From assembly GCF_041821145.1 (NCBI RefSeq), contig NZ_JBGUBC010000002.1:124001-188000 (forward strand): a DNA stretch of 64,000 nt. Reading direction: 5' to 3'. Below are positions 20,422 through 28,563 of this stretch, piece by piece (positions within the stretch are counted from its first letter, which is position 1; each line of letters opens with the position of its first letter). Origin of the DNA: Halopenitus sp041821145. Its GTDB lineage: Archaea > Halobacteriota > Halobacteria > Halobacteriales > Haloferacaceae. Below the pieces are notes generated by a model, which was not told the origin of the DNA, searched no databases, and saw only the letters and a list, made by a program, of their open reading frames with translations. The translations under genes and the position numbers were made by a program.

Positions 20422-20894
20422 GGTTGAATGTACTGGGAGTTAGACGGTTGTCGGCGTTCATCGGTTAATTTACTTTCCATGTGGGACCGTCGACTGTCGA
20501 AATCGTATTCAATAATTGCATATGAAATACGCAAAAATCGGTTCGATATTGGGGTGTTTTCGTGCTGATCAGATGGCCGATTCGTCGATCGTCGAATTAT
20601 ACTATCGACGGTCGTTTGCTCGGGAGGGTCCGTTCGAATCCGCCAATTCGACTCGGCCATCTCCGAATACCCGCCGATCGCGTCGATCGGATCGTGACTT
20701 AGTCGTGGTATATATGACTCGATGTGGACAGTTACTGATCGGTCAGTTACTGTGATTGAAATAGTTTGACGCCCAGTTTGAGGCCCTCTATCCGCTGAGA
20801 ATCGTCGATACGTGCTGATCGAGTAATAATCCGAACGGGTCGGTAGTATCGTTCAGTCAAAACAGTTATCCGATCTAGGGCGGACAGATAGACG
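20422..20894. other. Long divergent intergenic region, mqo/tetR
   Basis: About 470 nt, AT-richer than the flanks. It contains a palindrome at 20735-20748 (listed separately), an interrupted inverted repeat CGTCGAT...ATCGACG at 20583-20610, and a TATA-like site near 20865 for tetR. A 79-codon ORF at 20516-20755 is basic and lacks family features; I do not call it a gene. Confidence 0.5.
20735..20748. promoter_or_regulatory. Candidate TetR operator (site A)
   Basis: Palindrome ACTGA-TCGG-TCAGT, 147 nt before tetR. Its inner part extended by two bases (ATCGGTCAGTTA, 20739-20750) recurs exactly, in the opposite orientation, upstream of the sulfatase operon. Autoregulation by the adjacent TetR protein is an inference. 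Confidence 0.45.
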
Positions 20895-21494
20895 ATGGCC
20901 GACCGACCGGAACGCTCGCACCCGGAGCCGAAAGAGGAGATCATGCGTGCGACCTATAGAGCCCTCTGTGAACACGGGTATGCGGACCTCACCATCCAGC
21001 GGATCGCCGAGGAATACGGCAAATCCACCGCTGCGATCCATTACCACTACGACACGAAGGACGATCTGCTCGTGGCGTTCCTCGAGTTCCTTCTCGATCA
21101 CCTCAAGACGGCGGTCCACGAGGTCGAGACGACCGATCCCGAAACCCGGCTGGAGCATCTCCTCGATCAACTTCTCGTCGTCCCTGAGGACCACCACGAC
21201 CTGCTGATCGCGATGTTGGAGATGCGGGGACAGGCGCCCTACAACGAGACGTTCCGCCGGCGTTTCGAGCGGAATGACGAGTTCATCCGGTACATGCTCG
21301 GGACAGTGATCGACCAGGGGCAAACGGAGGGCGTATTCCGCGAGGCCGACACCGACCACGTGACGCATGCCCTCATGACGATCGTCGACGGGGCCAGAAC
21401 TCGGGCAGTCATGTTTGACGACCCGGACACCCTCGAGACGGCTAGGCGTGTCGCCGACGAGTACGTGACCGCGGTGCTCCTCGACGAGGATTGA
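20895..21494 (+). CDS. TetR/AcrR family transcriptional regulator
   Basis: A 199-residue one-component repressor. The N-terminal TetR helix-turn-helix spans about residues 15-60 (EEIMRATYRALCEHGYADL, then IQRIAEEYGKSTAAIHYHY with the DTKDDLL that follows). The C-terminal ligand/dimer domain is helical, and the effector is unknown. A TATA-like element (cagttatcc) sits about 28 nt before the ATG, consistent with a leaderless transcript. It precedes the sulfatase-gtrA-dedA operon in the same orientation. The shared palindrome-derived motif upstream of both suggests it controls itself and that operon. Haloarchaeal TetR proteins often control neighbouring transport or lipid genes. Confidence 0.93.
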   Translation: MADRPERSHPEPKEEIMRATYRALCEHGYADLTIQRIAEEYGKSTAAIHYHYDTKDDLLVAFLEFLLDHLKTAVHEVETTDPETRLEHLLDQLLVVPEDHHDLLIAMLEMRGQAPYNETFRRRFERNDEFIRYMLGTVIDQGQTEGVFREADTDHVTHALMTIVDGARTRAVMFDDPDTLETARRVADEYVTAVLLDED

Positions 21495-21588
21495 CCCGGT
21501 CGATTTGGAGGGAGTCACCCGGCCGATCGACCGACGACGGGACGAGAACGTGCCGGACGATCGCGCTTGGATCGAAAGTGTAAAGCGA

Positions 21589-21600
21589 TAACTGACCGAT
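21589..21600 (+). promoter_or_regulatory. Candidate TetR operator (site B)
   Basis: TAACTGACCGAT, an exact reverse-complement match to 20739-20750 upstream of tetR. It lies about 170 nt before the sulfatase start. Only half of the palindrome is well kept here (ACTGACCGATTCAT), so binding may be weaker. Confidence 0.4.
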
Positions 21601-21768
21601 TCATTAGGATGATCATGGTCCTTCCGGTCGGTTCGGGGTTGACGCCGTCGACGGGCAGTCGAACGGTACCCGCTCCGTCCGTCGATCTCCGGTTCGAACG
21701 GGGGCGAAAACGCCGGGGACGGACCGAACGCGCACCGGACGGACCGACGGAGGTACCCACACGCCATC

Positions 21769-23202
21769 ATGGACACTGAGAGGCCCGTCTCGAACGTCGT
21801 GTTGATCACCGTCGACTCGCTTCGGGCGGACGCGATCGGTCCCTACGAGGAGACGCGACACACGCCGGTCATGGATGCCCTCGCCGACCGTGGAACGGTT
21901 TTCGATCGGGCGTTCGCGACCGGAAACTGGACGCCCTTCTCGTTTCCGTCGATCCTCGCCTCGCGCCCGGTGTTCGTCGATACGGGCCGTATCGGTGTCG
22001 ATGATGCCAGGACCCTTCCCGAGGTGTTATCAGCGGAGGGAATCGCGACCGGGGGATTCAACGCTGCGAACGGCTTTCTTACCGAATACTGGGGATACGA
22101 CGACGGCTTCGACGAGTTCGAACCGTTCATCACGAGCGTCGGATCCAGCATCTACAGCCGATATCTCGCCAAGCACCCGACCGTCGAGGCGTGGCTCCAG
22201 CTCGCGAGCTCGCCGATCCGACGAGCCCACGCGTGGCTTACGGGGGCCGCCGACGACCGACCGTTTCTCGACACATCGCGGATGTTCGACGTCGAACACG
22301 CCGCCACGTCGTTTATTGAGGAAACTGATTCGCCGTTTTTCCTGTGGATCCACTACATGGACACCCACACGCCGTACGTCCCGGCACCACGGTACATCCG
22401 TGAGGTCTCGTCCGGATTTCTTGGAACCCATCGGATGATCCACGCACACACGCGTACCGGCCTTGGATGGGACGTCGACGAACGAACGCTCAACGAGCTT
22501 CGAACCCTCTATCAGGCGGCCGTCCGTCAGGTCGACGCCAGCGTCGGCCGGCTGATAGACGCGCTCACGGAAAACGGAGTCGCGGACGAGACCGCGGTCG
22601 TTCTCGCGGGCGATCATGGCGAGGAGTTCCAGGAACACGGCCATCTCGCTCACTACCCAAAGCTATATGACGAGTTGATTCACGTTCCGCTCATCGTCGA
22701 CGTCCCCGGAACCGACTCCCGTCGGATCGAGGGTGGGGTGGGACTCGATGCGATCCCGCCGACCGTGACGGACCTGATCGGGGTTCGCCCGGACGAGACG
22801 TGGGCGGGGGAGAGCCTCCTGGGAAGCGTTCGCGACGGTACTCCTCCGTCGTCGGATCCCGTCGTCTCCGTGACGGTTCGTGGGGAGGAAGTGACTTCAC
22901 AGCCCATCCCGCGGGCACCTGTCGACGGGGATCTCCTCGTGAGCGCCCGAGAGGGACCCTGGACCTACATTCTGAACGCCGGGAACGGCTCGACCGAACT
23001 GTATCACCGACCGAGCGATCCGACCCAGCAGACGGATCTCACTGGGGATCCGACCGCCGATCAACGCGAGGTCATGGAACGACTCGATCCGCTCCTTGAG
23101 GCCCACGCGACGTCGATCCGTAACCCGGATGGCGGCGAAAGCGACGAGGGGACGGTCGATGAGGATCTGGAAACCCGCCTTGAGGCGCTCGGATATCGAT
23201 GA
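21769..23202 (+). CDS. Sulfatase / alkaline-phosphatase superfamily hydrolase
   Basis: A 477-residue sulfatase-fold enzyme. The metal site begins with LITVDSLRADAIGPY, where the Asp precedes SLRAD. The nucleophile position is in GNWTPFSFPSILAS: Thr/Ser where true sulfatases carry the CxPxR formylglycine motif, so it is more likely a phosphoesterase or phosphotransferase-like member. The C-terminal metal motif is VLAGDHGEEFQEHGHLAH. No signal peptide or membrane anchor is evident. It is the first gene of an operon: its stop overlaps the gtrA start by 4 nt (ATGA). With GtrA and DedA partners it may act on lipid- or glycan-linked phosphate or sulfate groups. Confidence 0.85.
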   Translation: MDTERPVSNVVLITVDSLRADAIGPYEETRHTPVMDALADRGTVFDRAFATGNWTPFSFPSILASRPVFVDTGRIGVDDARTLPEVLSAEGIATGGFNAANGFLTEYWGYDDGFDEFEPFITSVGSSIYSRYLAKHPTVEAWLQLASSPIRRAHAWLTGAADDRPFLDTSRMFDVEHAATSFIEETDSPFFLWIHYMDTHTPYVPAPRYIREVSSGFLGTHRMIHAHTRTGLGWDVDERTLNELRTLYQAAVRQVDASVGRLIDALTENGVADETAVVLAGDHGEEFQEHGHLAHYPKLYDELIHVPLIVDVPGTDSRRIEGGVGLDAIPPTVTDLIGVRPDETWAGESLLGSVRDGTPPSSDPVVSVTVRGEEVTSQPIPRAPVDGDLLVSAREGPWTYILNAGNGSTELYHRPSDPTQQTDLTGDPTADQREVMERLDPLLEAHATSIRNPDGGESDEGTVDEDLETRLEALGYR

Positions 23203-23621
23203 TACGGTCGTTCCTCCGTAACCTTATTGAAGGTCCGGTCGCCCTGCAATTGCGACGATTCGTGATGGTGGGGACGGTCGCGGCAGGCGTCCAGATGCTG
23301 ATCTTGTGGCTTCTCGTCGACGCCGTCTCTTTGAACTACCTCCTTGGGGCGACGATCGCCATCGAGACCACGATCATCTTTCAATACGTGCTCAATAACG
23401 CCTGGACGTTCCAGGCGATACAGCACACGGGCACGATGGCGTACCTCTACGGGCTCGTCAAGACGAACGTGGTTCGGGGAAGCGCCATTCCGATCCAACT
23501 GGGCGTGCTGTTCGCCCTCGTTGAGTGGCGAAGCGTTCCCTATCTCGCGGCCAACGCGGTCGCGATCGTCATAAGCGGGATCTACAGATACGTGCTCGAT
23601 GCTCGATGGACCTGGGGATGA
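23199..23621 (+). CDS. GtrA family membrane protein
   Basis: A 140-residue protein with four membrane spans (about 20-40, 45-65, 85-105 and 112-132). Family motifs: FVMVGTVAAGVQMLILWLLVD, YVLNNAWTFQ and the C-terminal YRYVLDARWTWG. GtrA-like proteins are thought to flip or hand over polyprenyl-linked sugars in envelope glycan assembly. Translationally coupled to the sulfatase gene by a 4-nt overlap and followed 7 nt later by the DedA-type gene. Confidence 0.88.
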   Translation: MIRSFLRNLIEGPVALQLRRFVMVGTVAAGVQMLILWLLVDAVSLNYLLGATIAIETTIIFQYVLNNAWTFQAIQHTGTMAYLYGLVKTNVVRGSAIPIQLGVLFALVEWRSVPYLAANAVAIVISGIYRYVLDARWTWG

Positions 23622-23628
23622 TTCGATC

Positions 23629-24216
23629 ATGATCCTCGAACCGATCGCCGTCCTCGGGTCGATCTCGGGAGTCCTACTCCCCCTCGATAGCGTCGGCGTC
23701 GCGCTCGCCAGCGGCCTCCGGACGCTCGTCGAGTCGGCAACCGGGTGGCCGGGAATGGGGATCATCTTTCTCTATTCGTTTTTGATCGCGTTCGTGCTTC
23801 CGGGGCCAAGCGAGGTCGTGTTGATTGCACCCCTCGATCTCGGCTTGCCGCCGTGGGCCCATCTCGGGAGCATCATGCTCGTGAGCGCGCTCGGCAAGGC
23901 CGCAGGCAGCGTCTTCGCGTTCCACATCGGTCAGGAGGTCAAACAGTCGGGGCCGATAACCCGGTGGCTGCGGCGCTCCCGCTTTTCGATCCTCGAGTGG
24001 TCCGAAAAGCGGTCGGTACAACTCGCCCGGAGGTACGGGTACGGCGGGCTCGCGATCGCGTTGTCCGTTCCCTTTTTCCCCGATACGATCTCCATTTATG
24101 CCTTCGCCGTCCTCGAGGAGGACTATCCGAAATTCGCCGCGGCGACGTTCCTGGGGAGCCTCGGGCGACTGCTGGTTACGATCGGGTTGTTCAGCGGTGC
24201 CGTCGCCATCCTTTGA
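23629..24216 (+). CDS. DedA/VTT-domain membrane protein
   Basis: A 195-residue membrane protein of the VTT (DedA/SNARE-associated) superfamily. It shows the re-entrant motif FLYSFLIAFVLPGPSEVVLIAPLD with the conserved acidic residue, the glycine-rich LGKAAGSVFAFHIG, and the basic ARRYGYGGLAIALSVPFFPDT with the helix-end motif. Bacterial DedA proteins (UptA) recycle undecaprenyl phosphate; an archaeal member would act on dolichyl phosphate, but this is an inference. Start at MILEPIAVLGS. Last gene of the sulfatase operon. Confidence 0.85.
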   Translation: MILEPIAVLGSISGVLLPLDSVGVALASGLRTLVESATGWPGMGIIFLYSFLIAFVLPGPSEVVLIAPLDLGLPPWAHLGSIMLVSALGKAAGSVFAFHIGQEVKQSGPITRWLRRSRFSILEWSEKRSVQLARRYGYGGLAIALSVPFFPDTISIYAFAVLEEDYPKFAAATFLGSLGRLLVTIGLFSGAVAIL

Positions 24217-24399
24217 ACTGATGCCGTGCGCTCGAACGTTCTCGTGATCGACCTGGAACGGCGATCGGTCCGAAACGGCGATCACCACCCACGATCGACC
24301 GGTTCGTCCTCGTGAACGATCAGCTCTCTACCGGATATGATAGATATTTAAACATGATCGTTCGAATATCTATTCGAATAGAGGATAGTCGTCGAGTGC

Positions 24400-26346
24400 C
24401 TAGAACCGACGGATCGTCGCTGCCCGCTCTGACACGGCATCGGCGTCCTCCGGCAGCAACGCGACGACGAGGTAGTCCGCGAACTCCTCGAAATACTCGA
24501 TCACCCGCGCGATTCGGTCGGAGTCGATAGCCTCGAGTGAGTCCAACAGCATGAACGGCAACTGCTCGTACACCTCGTGGACAAGGTATCCCGCTAGGGC
24601 GAACACTAGCCCGATCACCTCACGCTCGCTTTCCGAAAGGTGATCGATGCTGTCCCGGTAGGAGCTTCCGTCATCGGCCACTCGGACGATCTGCAGATCG
24701 AACGTGCTCTTTTGTACCTTTCGGCGCCCCTCGCGTACCTCCCGTGTCTTCCGTTCTATCCACACTCGATCGATGTTCTCGTACTCGAGCGTCTCCAACA
24801 CCGACGCCATGTGATCGTTGAATGACTCGACCGACTCCGCCTCGATGCGGTCGACCCGCGTCCGCAACTCGGTCAACTCCTCGGCGATCTCCTCGCGGCG
24901 ATCGAGGAGTCCTTCGTGTTGGGCCGCCGCTTGCTCGCGCTCGTTGATCCCTTCGTTGACACCCTCGAGATCCGATTCCAGCCGCTCGATCCGCAGTTTC
25001 AGTTCGTTGGCTTCCCGGTGCAGATCCAACACCTCGTCGTACTCGCCGCCCACCGTCTCGGTCTCCGATTCCAACTGTGCCACCGTGGTCTCCTGGTCGG
25101 CGATCGATTCCTCGAGGTTCGCGATCCGTTCTTGTGTCGTCTCTATTTCCCCCTCGAGATCGTCGAGCCGTCGTTGCGTCCGCTCGCGATCCCGTTGGAC
25201 GCGCTCGATTTCGGAGCGCTGTGCGGTGAGATCGTTGATCCGTTCTTGTAACTCGCTTCGCTCGCTCAACTTCTCCGTGCGGAACTCGCGAAGTCGGTCA
25301 ACCGTCTCCTCGATCCGGTCGGCGTCGACGGTCGAGCCGCAGGTCCAACAGACCGTCTCCGTGCTTGTGTCGACGAGCTGTTCGGTTACCTGTTCGGTGC
25401 CGCCGTCGACCACGAGGTCCGCATCGGACAACTCGAGGCCTTCTTCCTCAAGCATCTTCTCGTTGAAGCTGATGACGCTGCCGAGTTGGCTGAGCGTCTC
25501 ATTGAGTGCGCGCTGGCGCTCGCGTAGTTCCTCGATGCGACCGGCCAATCGCTCCGGGTCGGTCTCGTGGTCGTCCATCTCCTCGAGTTCGGTGCGGAGC
25601 TCCTCACGCTCCGAGCGGAGGTCCTCGAGGGTGGCGCGTTCGGCCTCGAGATCGAACTCGAGATTCTCGAGTTCCGAGCGGGCGTCTCGCAGGCGATCGA
25701 AGGCCTCCTCGATCTCGCGTTTTTGCGAGCGACTCTCTTGGAGGCTGACGTCGGCGGTCTCGATCTTCTCCTGGATGCGTTCGCGTTCGGCACGTGCGGC
25801 CTCGAGTTCGTTCTCGAGTTCGTTGCGATCAGTTTCGAGGGAGGGTAACTCGCTTTCGAGGCGTTCGTACTCGTCGATTTGGGTGTCGATGCGCTGTTTC
25901 TCGCGTTCGAGCTCGGTGATCTCGGCCTCGATGTCGGCAGTATCGACCGGGCGCATGATGATCTCACGGAGATCGTCGCCCCGTTCGACGGCGCGGCGCG
26001 CCTCGTTGTTCTCGAGCAGAAATGCAAAGAGATCAGCGACCTGTGGATCGTCGAGATACGGATCGCCGTTGTAGACGGTTGCGGAATCCTCCCGAGAGAG
26101 AGTTCGAGTGTAGGTCCGATCGCCGATCGTGAGTTCGACGTGACCCTCGTCAGCGTCGCCTTTTAGTGAGGAGCGTTGACTTCCGAGCCCCGCCATGATC
26201 GCCTGTAGAAACGAGGTCCGGTTGGTGGCGTTGCGCCCCTCGAGGACGGTGACTCCTGGCAAGAGCGTCAGCTCGTCCTCGTCGATCCCCCCGACGTTGC
26301 TCGCGTGGACGGACACGCGATCCGCGGACTGATCCTCCGTGGTCAT
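24400..26346 (-). CDS. Archaea-specific SMC-related ATPase
   Basis: A 648-residue Rad50/SMC-like protein of the archaea-specific SMC-related family. The head begins with VTVLEGRNATNRTSFLQA: a Walker A-like loop with Arg-Thr where Lys-Ser/Thr is usual. About 400 residues of antiparallel coiled coil (100-540) are split by a zinc-hook-like CWTCGS near residue 330. The C-terminal half holds the signature HLSESEREVIGLVFALAGYL and Walker B PFMLLDSLEAIDSDR. The start MTTEDQSADRV is 79 nt downstream of the rdfA stop; an ATG seven codons earlier is also possible. In Haloferax an SMC-like gene is paired with rdfA, which affects rod/disk cell shape, and the same pairing is seen here. Confidence 0.9.
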   Translation of the reverse strand: MTTEDQSADRVSVHASNVGGIDEDELTLLPGVTVLEGRNATNRTSFLQAIMAGLGSQRSSLKGDADEGHVELTIGDRTYTRTLSREDSATVYNGDPYLDDPQVADLFAFLLENNEARRAVERGDDLREIIMRPVDTADIEAEITELEREKQRIDTQIDEYERLESELPSLETDRNELENELEAARAERERIQEKIETADVSLQESRSQKREIEEAFDRLRDARSELENLEFDLEAERATLEDLRSEREELRTELEEMDDHETDPERLAGRIEELRERQRALNETLSQLGSVISFNEKMLEEEGLELSDADLVVDGGTEQVTEQLVDTSTETVCWTCGSTVDADRIEETVDRLREFRTEKLSERSELQERINDLTAQRSEIERVQRDRERTQRRLDDLEGEIETTQERIANLEESIADQETTVAQLESETETVGGEYDEVLDLHREANELKLRIERLESDLEGVNEGINEREQAAAQHEGLLDRREEIAEELTELRTRVDRIEAESVESFNDHMASVLETLEYENIDRVWIERKTREVREGRRKVQKSTFDLQIVRVADDGSSYRDSIDHLSESEREVIGLVFALAGYLVHEVYEQLPFMLLDSLEAIDSDRIARVIEYFEEFADYLVVALLPEDADAVSERAATIRRF

Positions 26347-26425
26347 TGGTGGCGTAATGACCCCCATATTGATAACTGTTGGTCTCCCACGGCAGCCGTC
26401 GGCCGGGAGCAAACGGTCGAGGTAG

Positions 26426-27031
26426 TCACACTTCGCAGTCGCAACCCCCGTTTCGCAGAAGGTCGCTTGCCACGTAATCGTCGCCACAGTTACTACAGAC
26501 GACCCGAACGTCGAGGAACACCTGATACTCGCGATCGGTCAAGTAGTCGCCGGAGACGAGCGTCTCGATCGTCGATTCAGTCACTGCGGTCGTTCGTCCC
26601 TGCAACCGTTCGAGCGTCTGGATCTTTCGATCGAGGAGCCCTTCGGATCGGTCGGGAAGTTCGGCTCCTCTGTAGTCGGTGAGGTATGTGTGGATCGCCT
26701 GATGGGTGACGAAATCATTCAGCACGTCGTCGACGTCTAATCCCGACCGCTCGAGTTCGCGACGCTTGCGCATCTCGTCCGCGCGCGAAACGTCGTCGTC
26801 GGTGAGGGTCCGATAGGCACTTTCGACGTCCGTCTCGGCGACCGTCTCGCCGGCCGAACGGAGTGCTGCCTGGAGAACCGACTGATTGAACTCGTCGGCA
26901 AGATCTCGAAGGCTCGTTCGTTCGCCCGAGGCGCCAGTCCATTCGTCCTCGAGATCGTCGCCGAGCCCGTCGAGATCGTACTTTCCGATCACGCGTGCGA
27001 CCTTCGTATTCGGTCGGGAGGAAGTCGTCAT
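26426..27031 (-). CDS. rdfA: Rod-determining factor RdfA
   Basis: A 201-residue haloarchaeal regulator of cell shape; loss of RdfA in Haloferax volcanii impairs rod formation. Family features: the N-terminal VARVIGKYDLDGLGDDLEDEWTG, the helical centre with SLRDLADEFNQSVL (winged-helix-like) and DVLNDFVTHQAIHTYL, and a C-terminal zinc finger with Cys pairs VCSNCGDDY and GGCDC. It lies just upstream of the SMC-related gene in the same direction, so the two are probably co-transcribed. A TATA-like aattataag (27101-27109, read on the minus strand) and two GTGT..ACAC palindromes lie in its upstream region. Confidence 0.88.
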   Translation of the reverse strand: MTTSSRPNTKVARVIGKYDLDGLGDDLEDEWTGASGERTSLRDLADEFNQSVLQAALRSAGETVAETDVESAYRTLTDDDVSRADEMRKRRELERSGLDVDDVLNDFVTHQAIHTYLTDYRGAELPDRSEGLLDRKIQTLERLQGRTTAVTESTIETLVSGDYLTDREYQVFLDVRVVCSNCGDDYVASDLLRNGGCDCEV

Positions 27032-27068
27032 TGCGATGGCTTCGTCCTAAACCATTACAAAGATATCG

Positions 27069-27100
27069 GTGTAAACACGATTGGTCAACGTGTTGAACAC
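27069..27100. promoter_or_regulatory. Paired palindromes in the rdfA promoter
   Basis: GTGTAAACAC at 27069-27078 and GTGTTGAACAC at 27090-27100 share GTGT/ACAC arms, with centres about 21 bp apart (two helical turns). They lie between the TATA-like element at 27101-27109 and the rdfA start at 27031, where a bound dimer pair would block transcription. Confidence 0.45.
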
Positions 27101-27299
27101 AATTATAAGATGTCATATAACTGTGAGTAACCGTATTTGATCGAAACGATCACCATCGATCGGGGACGCAATGCTCCTCGGAAGTCGACGTTGACGTCGA
27201 TGGTGATGTCGATTGGACGAGGAAGCGACGGAACCGCAGGAGGGCAACAACGTTTTTGTAGCCGTGGCGGGACCCGTCTACTGGAGCCACAGACACGAA

Positions 27300-28271
27300 A
27301 TGACCGACATCGACGTACTCGTCCTTCGAAGCGGGACGCACGGACTGCCGGCGAGCGACTACGTGGCCGAACTTCGCGATCGGCTACCGAACTACAGAAT
27401 AGAGTTGGCGCGGACGCCACAGGAGGAACGCGAACTCGCGGCGGACGCACGCGTCATCTCCTCGGTCCACCTCTCGGAGGACCTGCTCGATCGCGCCGAA
27501 AATCTGGAGCTTTTCGCCGGCGTCGCGGCCGGGTACGACCATCTCCCGCTCGATCAGTTGACTGAGGCCGGCGCCGCCGTGACGAACGCCTCCGGGATCC
27601 ACGCACCGAACATCGCGGAGCAGGTCCTCGCATACGTTCTCGATTTTGCGCGCAATCTCCGGATCGGCCGCGAGCGCCAGGAACGCCACCATTGGGAGCA
27701 CTATCAGGCCGGCGAACTGAAGGGAAGTACCGTAACGATCGTCGGATTGGGCGCGATCGGAACCGCGATCGCCGACCGCGTTTCGGCCTTCGATGTGAAG
27801 ACGATCGGCGTCCGTTATACGCCCGAGAAGGGCGGACCGACCGACGAGGTGATCGGCTTCGAGGAGGACGATCTGCAGCGCGTGTTCGCGCAGACTGACT
27901 ACCTCATTATCGCGTCGCCGCTCACGGAGACGACGCGTGGACTGATCGACGCGGAGGTCTTCGAGACGCTACCGCCGAGCGCCTATCTCGTCAACATCGG
28001 CCGTGGACCGATCGTGGAGACCGACGCACTGGTCGACGCGTTGCGGTCGAACGAGATCGACGGTGCCGGCCTCGACGTCACCGATCCCGAACCGCTTCCC
28101 AGTGAGCATCCCCTTTGGGACTTCGACGACGTGACGATCACGCCCCACAACGCCGGACACAGCCCGAAACATTGGTCGCGATTGGCTGATATCGTAGCCG
28201 AGAACGTCGAACACCTCGATCGCGGCGATGACTACGCGGAGTTCCGAAACGTGGTTCGACAACCAGAGTGA
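27300..28271 (+). CDS. D-2-hydroxyacid dehydrogenase
   Basis: A 323-residue NAD(P)-dependent 2-hydroxyacid dehydrogenase. The nucleotide-binding motif is VTIVGLGAIGTAIADRV. The catalytic triad is Arg in NIGRGPIV, Glu in DVTDPEPLP and His in ITPHNAGHSP. Substrates of this family include D-lactate, glycerate and sugar-acid derivatives; the position at the edge of a sugar-acid cluster suggests it reduces or oxidises one of that cluster's 2-oxo/2-hydroxy acids. The start MTDIDVLVLRSG is chosen; the 29 upstream codons contain no acidic haloarchaeal pattern near the join. It ends convergently with the IclR gene. Confidence 0.9.
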   Translation: MTDIDVLVLRSGTHGLPASDYVAELRDRLPNYRIELARTPQEERELAADARVISSVHLSEDLLDRAENLELFAGVAAGYDHLPLDQLTEAGAAVTNASGIHAPNIAEQVLAYVLDFARNLRIGRERQERHHWEHYQAGELKGSTVTIVGLGAIGTAIADRVSAFDVKTIGVRYTPEKGGPTDEVIGFEEDDLQRVFAQTDYLIIASPLTETTRGLIDAEVFETLPPSAYLVNIGRGPIVETDALVDALRSNEIDGAGLDVTDPEPLPSEHPLWDFDDVTITPHNAGHSPKHWSRLADIVAENVEHLDRGDDYAEFRNVVRQPE

Positions 28272-28325
28272 GTTCGGGATCGTCGTTCGGCCGCCGTTTG
28301 GCCCCCGTTCGGCGGATATCATATT

Positions 28326-28346
28326 TTGTCCACTGCTGATGGACGA
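28326..28346. promoter_or_regulatory. IclR-type palindrome, site 1
   Basis: TTGTCCA-N7-TGGACGA. The arms match in 6 of 7 positions. It is one of three matching palindromes around the IclR gene. It lies in a 3'-3' intergenic region, where no annotated gene start is close, next to a TATA-like gttttatttt. Confidence 0.5.
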
Positions 28347-28471
28347 CGTTTTATTTTCACCCTTAGGATTGGAATGAATTGAGCTCTCCATCAAACATTA
28401 CGATCATACTGTTGTAATATTTAGTGTTCGCTTGGTCCGTTCGACGCCGAATTCGTCGCTAAAACGGGTAT

Positions 28472-28492
28472 TTGTTCAACTGTGATGGACAA
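28472..28492. promoter_or_regulatory. IclR-type palindrome, site 2
   Basis: TTGTTCA-N7-TGGACAA, with 6 of 7 arm positions matching. It has the same arm sequence and 7-bp spacer as sites 1 and 3, and lies 146 bp from site 1 in the same convergent intergenic region. Confidence 0.5.
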
Positions 28493-28563
28493 ACGCGGCG
28501 ACGAGTTCGAGAGTCGTTCCGGGATCGGATCCAGTCGTTCCGCGTTCAGATCGAATCCTGTCG

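Noticed and set aside
20516..20755. 79-codon ORF in the mqo/tetR gap
   Set aside because: Basic, lacks acidic residues, no start signals. The region is better read as regulatory.
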